This document shows positions 59,901 through 64,000 of a stretch of 64,000 nucleotides of DNA, one piece after another. Under the pieces are notes generated by a model. The model was not told the DNA's origin and made no database searches. It saw only the letters and a program-made list of their open reading frames with translations. The DNA lies in assembly GCA_013115135.1 (NCBI GenBank), contig JABANP010000048.1:1-64000 (forward strand). Reading direction: 5' to 3'. The stretch is from Perkinsus olseni (Eukaryota; Perkinsozoa; Perkinsida; Perkinsidae). The first letter of the stretch is position 1. Each line of letters opens with the position of its first letter. Made by a program: the position numbers and the translations under genes.

Positions 59901-61474
59901 AAGCAAGAGAACAAACCTACCTGATAGTAACCATATCCTCCTCGCTACCCTCGCTGGGCGTTCGTGGCTTTTGCTGCTGCCCCACACGAGCTGGTGTGCT
60001 CTTAACACTATCTGTGTCAGTCGCCTCCACCCCTGGCGGGAGCTAACTGCTGTGGCCGTGACCTTCCTCGCCCAGACGGCGACTTGGACTGCTGCTGCTG
60101 AGGGTCACTATGGTGACCATCATCGTCATCAACCTTCCCAGTTCTATGAATTACAGTGGACACTTCACTCCGTGCAATCTCGCTACCACCATTTCGTGGC
60201 GTAGCAGCCGCCGGCCGTTCCCCATCAGCAGTAAGTCTCGCAGGAGTGAGGAGGGGGCGGCTGGACCTCAGCAGCTGCCAGGAGGGCCTCAGGAGGAACA
60301 GCAGCCCCATCGTCAGCGCCACGGCCGCCAATCGCACCAGATTGGCCACGAGTTTTCCGCTGTCGATGGCCCTTCTCCTTCGACGGACTCTCCTCCGCAG
60401 CATCATTGTCGCCTTCCTTGGACGGCAGCGGCTCCAAAGTGGCGAGCTCGTCGCCATCATCTTTCTGGTCCCAGCAAGGCATCGCCAGCAACTCTGCCGC
60501 AGTAGGCCTCTTGGCCGGGTCCTTCTCGATGCACTGCTCAATGATGCGCTTCAGCTCCTTGTTCTTTATCCGCTCCAGACTCTCCGGCATCTCGCCATTA
60601 ATGACCTTCTTGTAAATCTGCCCAGGCGTAGTGCACTCAGCATACGGAAACTTCCTCGTAACCATCTCCAATAGACACATACCAAAAGCATAGATGTCCA
60701 CTGGTGGGCCATACTTCTCCTCGTACAGCTCAGGCGCCATGAACTCAGGGGTACCGACGATAGAAGTAGCGACAGAAGCGTGCTGCAATGCCGTTGACAG
60801 ACCGAGGTCGCCGATGAGAACCTTGCCGTCACTACCGTTGATAAAGATATTGTCGCACTTGAGGTCCCGATGAATGACAGGCACCTTGAGCTGATTATGC
60901 AAGTAGTTGATGCCCTCCAAAATTTGCTTGCACCACATCCTTATAACCTTCACCTTCAATGGTCCATCCAAACGGTTGATGTACTGCCGCAACGACCCGC
61001 CATTGACCCGCTCGGTGATGAAGACGACCTCCTCTTTTTCTTATTAATCCAAGCATTGATGAACGATATTATCCGATCGTGATCCAGCGACTTGGCGATT
61101 TTGATCTCGTCATCTATCCGTTTTCGCTCATGCCTCGACAAGTGAGCGAAGGAAATGACGTTCCAAGCGACCTCCCGGCCAGTATCATTATCGAACGCCA
61201 GATAGACAGTCTTATAGCTGCCGGACCCCAATTTCCGATTGAAGCGATGAAACCGCCCCTTAGGGCTCTTCTCTACTACGCACTCGTGACCAGACTGAGA
61301 ACGTACCCGTCCGCCGCCGCCATGAGGGACCGAACTGCTGCTGCTGTCACTGCTGGACCCTGACGATGCACTCGAAGGGTCATCGGAAAAGCCATCATCA
61401 CCGTCACCAGCGGCAGATCCACGCTTCTCATCCTCGGACGTGGTCTCGTGCTCCTTTAAAGTCTTCGTTGGCAT
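56918..61474 (-). CDS. WNK: WNK-type protein kinase with OSR1-C-like domain and C-terminal peptidoglycan-binding-like fold
   Basis: Ser/Thr kinase of the WNK family, regulators of osmotic and ion balance. ATG 61474 (MPTKTLKEHETTSEDEKRG) precedes a Ser/acidic region. The kinase domain begins FNRKLGSGSYKTVYLAFD; its beta-3 motif is VAWNVI, with no lysine, and Lys sits in the Gly-rich strand (SYKTVY), the defining WNK arrangement. HRDLKCDNIFI, IGDLGLST and GTPEFMAPELYEEKY follow. After a Gln/Ser-rich linker comes an OSR1-C-like domain (TKVVLLIETETD then FEYNLDEDTCDSIAEELL). Further on, WVQIALAAVVPS...GFQEYHSLPVDGTMDDRTWQLL has the shape of a PG-binding-1 domain. A Ser/Gln/Pro-rich tail ends PSQSQQ at 56918. 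One-base frame changes near 61035, 58360 and 57415 fall in or near homopolymers. The C-terminal exons could belong to a separate gene if the 58360 join is wrong. Confidence 0.8.
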
Positions 61475-62156
61475 AATAATCAGAGGTTGGTGGTGGTGGT
61501 GCTTCTTCTTGTTGTTGCTGTTGCTTCTGCACTAGTATTGATAATAATGAGAATTAACAGCCTCTGGTAGAATCTTATTTTCCCGATCTCTTACGGCGAA
61601 AATATTAGTAAAAATCCACGACGGATTAGGCCGATTAGGTTACACACAAGTTGGGGAGGTGACAACAACCAACGTCTGTTCCTGCTGATCGTAAGGAACC
61701 TGCAAGATTGCAAGATTTTCCAAGTACGATTAGGTATGTGCAAGATCGCAAGAATTTGCGGCTCTGCTAAGGACGAGCAAGATTGCAAGATTTCGTCGCT
61801 TTGGTGCGCATAAGCTCGGCTTCAGCGTAACTCATGCGCAATTTATTAGCGGAAAATTTTCTCAAAATTATCGTATTCTCGCGTGGCACTTTTACGCTAG
61901 GAGAACTTCTCTGTTCGTTTAACCGGTCCATTCGGGCTCTGTTGTGCTCAGTGAGATCGAGATCATCGTCGTCGGGCTACTCGGGCCACCTCACGGATCT
62001 TAAGCGTTTGCCTGGCTTAGCAGCATTGTGCTATCACTACAGGAATTTGCTGTACTTGAGTGGATCAGGGTGTAGAGCAGTTCGTCATGCTAGAAAGTTG
62101 TTGTTGTTGATGGTTGTGGTGTTGGTAGTAGTTTCAACGCTTGTTTTACAGTAAGA
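61475..62156. promoter_or_regulatory. Divergent intergenic region between WNK and V-ATPase H with a phased motif array
   Basis: Transcription of WNK (minus) and V-ATPase H (plus) would start from this 0.68-kb region. A 17-base motif, GCAAGATTGCAAGATTT, occurs at 61702-61718, 61740-61756 (two differences) and 61778-61794, exactly 38 bases apart each time. Each copy is itself two GCAAGAT heptamers nine bases apart. The bases between copies are only weakly similar, so the motif is better conserved than its spacer. A (GGT)n/(TTG)n stretch near 61488-61520 lies close to the WNK start. Confidence 0.5.
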
Positions 62157-63951
62157 ATGCAAGAATCACACCAGCGTCTGCTCGAGCAAGCCAAGGCAGC
62201 CCCTGATGACTTCTCGCGGGAGGCCGCTATTCTGAGCTCCAAGCCGGACTGGCAGTCGTAAGTCTTCCTAGTCGTCGCTGATGGCGCGTGCAATTTGATT
62301 TTCTCAGGCTCGAGAGTGCGGGTCAGATCCCTAAGGGCTCCGCCCAGTGGTTGAACCAAATCCACGGCACTTCCAGCAGCGCTGTGATGACCCTCGCCCA
62401 GCGTAACGAGGAGGTAAGCGTCGATGCTATGGCCGTGAATAGCGAAAGGAGTGGTATCGGTTGTCAGGTCTTGAGCGGCCTTCTTTCCGTTCTCAAGAGC
62501 GTCGAAGACATGCACGCTGTCCAGTATGCCCTCACTGTCATTTACGAGACTACGTAATGGCTGTTAAATACCAAATACTCACTTATCAGTTTTCTCGTCT
62601 TCTCAGTCGTTATGATTCGGCCTTCTGGAACCTTCTCGTCGCCTACGCCAGGAAGAACGACGTTCTCGCCCCCTTCACTCGCTTCTTGAGCTCCGACCGT
62701 GCCGCGGGCGATTCCTACTCTAGCGATAAGGCCGTAAGTTTCGCTGCTCGCGAGGGCTCGTAAAGGGGCTCGTTGCTTTACTGCTGTTCCTTTTCAGCTC
62801 TACATCCTCACTGACATCATGAGTCACGATGGTGGCAGGAAGTTCAACCCTCAGGAGGTAGGTTGCGCTTTTCACTAGCGCGTGATTCACGGATGTTGTG
62901 GTAGGCCAAGATGGTTGCTGACTCGGTTGCTGATGACAAGAACATGAAGTTCAAGGGCGTCAGCCATTTGGGTCGTCTCGATGGCTTCTGCAACCTCCTC
63001 AAGTTCGATGGCTTCCGTGCTGTTGTGTGGAACAACAAGAAGGTCCAGAGGTGCATCATGGACGCCATCTCGGGTGTCGAGTCCTCGGACCCGCTGGTCT
63101 TGTATCGCGGCGTCTTCTGCGTCTGGTGCGTCAGCTTCAACAAGGAGCTCGTCTCCACCTCGGTTGCCGAGATGGGCGACGATCTTGTGCAGGTAGGTCG
63201 ACGCTGGCTCGAAACAAGTCAGAAGATTCTTCTTCTTTTCAGGCCCTCCTGTCGGTTGTTGCCAACTGCCGTGTCGAGAAGGTCATTCGGATGACTCTCG
63301 CCGTCCTTGCCAACTTCCTCAAGGACGACAAGATGTGCACTGCCATCGTGGAGAGCGGTATCATTCACTACGTCCAGAACTTGGAGTACGAGAAGTGGCG
63401 CGACCAGGAACTCTATGAGGACATCCGCAAGGTCGCCGGTATGATTGCCAGCGAGGTAGGTTCAGCAGTCCTATTTTCTTGTGAGTTGGTGGAAGTGTGG
63501 TATGATGGTTTTAGGTTAGCACTCACACCAACTTTGAGCGTTATGAGAGGGAGCTTCAAACCAACAAGCTCCGTTGGGGTTTCATCCACTCGGAGAAGTT
63601 CTGGCTCGAGAATGCCGAGAAGTTCGAGAAGGACCAGTTCGCGGCTGTGAAGGCTCTCGTCGCCCTCGCCAAGTCCGACTCTGCGGACGACACCACCAAG
63701 GCCGTTGCCTGCCACGACATTGGCGAGTTCGCTCGTGTCTACCCCACGGGCAAGCAGGTGTTGAACCGCCTCTCTGCCAAGCCGGCCGTCATGGCTCTTA
63801 TGACCAGCAAGGACCGCGATGTAAGGGCCTCGTACTTATCGAGGTTGTGCTGATTTTCACTTGTCGTTTTTAGGTCGCTCGCGAGGCCCTCCTTGCCACT
63901 CAGAAGCTTATGTTGAACAAGTGGCAGGCACTCCAGCAGGGCACCTTGTAA
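62157..63951 (+). CDS. VMA13: V-type proton ATPase subunit H
   Basis: Regulatory subunit of the V1 sector, which couples or silences ATP hydrolysis when V1 detaches from the membrane. ATG 62157 (MQESHQRLLEQAKAAPDDF) starts a nine-exon gene whose eight short introns all splice in frame. Conserved blocks are VQYALTVIYETT, RYDSAFWNLLVAYARKND, LYILTDIMSHDGGRKFN, KKVQRCIMDAISG, VEKVIRMTLAVLANFLKD, LRWGFIHSEKFWLENAEKFE, AVACHDIGEFARVYPTGK and the final VAREALLATQKLMLNKWQ. The stop codon is TAA at 63949-63951. The protein is helical HEAT-repeat throughout and has the usual full length for the family. No frame break is needed, so the gene appears intact. Confidence 0.96.
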
Positions 63952-64000
63952 AATGTTTAGAGGTTGTTGATACCTTTGCTGCGGCTGTGACGGAGTTGTC

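Overview
This is a piece of a eukaryotic, protist-type nuclear genome. Nearly every conserved gene is cut by short GT-AG introns of about 40-60 bases. The window carries typical eukaryotic genes (PRMT5, a WNK kinase, THOC2, kinesin, V-ATPase subunit H, a mitochondrial ribosomal protein, a Pol III initiator tRNA) and shows no operons or Shine-Dalgarno sites. Intron size, gene density and the mix of mobile elements would suit an alveolate such as Perkinsus. That placement is inference, because no rRNA or other marker is present.

Left third (1-21.5 kb) is mobile-element territory. A Mutator-like (MULE) transposase gene with five introns lies at 908-4698, and its fourth intron holds a 640-base minisatellite. 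Next is a complete LTR retrotransposon of BEL/Pao type (6194-21511) with 426-base LTRs that I read as identical and a 4-base target duplication (TGGC). Its 3' LTR is split by a RNase H-bearing LINE on the minus strand (16242-21193) flanked by a 15-base duplication. The LINE has lost almost all of its endonuclease domain. The 1.76-kb leader of the BEL/Pao element has no usable reading frame. It contains six copies of a two-hairpin module whose stems differ but keep pairing, while the loops stay nearly constant. I consider this the most novel signal in the window.

Right two thirds (21.5-64 kb) are gene-dense. On the plus strand from 22.7 to 40.4 kb: mitochondrial uL3, a PSMD5-like chaperone, two PC-esterase/SGNH-type proteins, a phosphodiester-glycosidase-like protein, THOC2 (mRNA export), a CCHC zinc-knuckle SR-like protein with an antisense initiator tRNA gene inside an intron, gamma-glutamyl phosphate reductase (proline synthesis) and an EXD1-like 3'-5' exonuclease. 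On the minus strand from 40.8 to 61.5 kb: two tandem paralogues of an unrecognised family, a beta-propeller-like protein, a kinesin-14, a CCCH zinc-finger protein, PRMT5, a KH-domain protein and a WNK kinase whose C-terminal part includes a peptidoglycan-binding-like fold. V-ATPase subunit H closes the window on the plus strand, sharing a 0.7-kb divergent upstream region with WNK.

Many otherwise convincing genes contain one or two single-base frame breaks, often in homopolymers. Indels in the assembly are the simplest explanation, so coding spans are given as whole gene ranges including introns.
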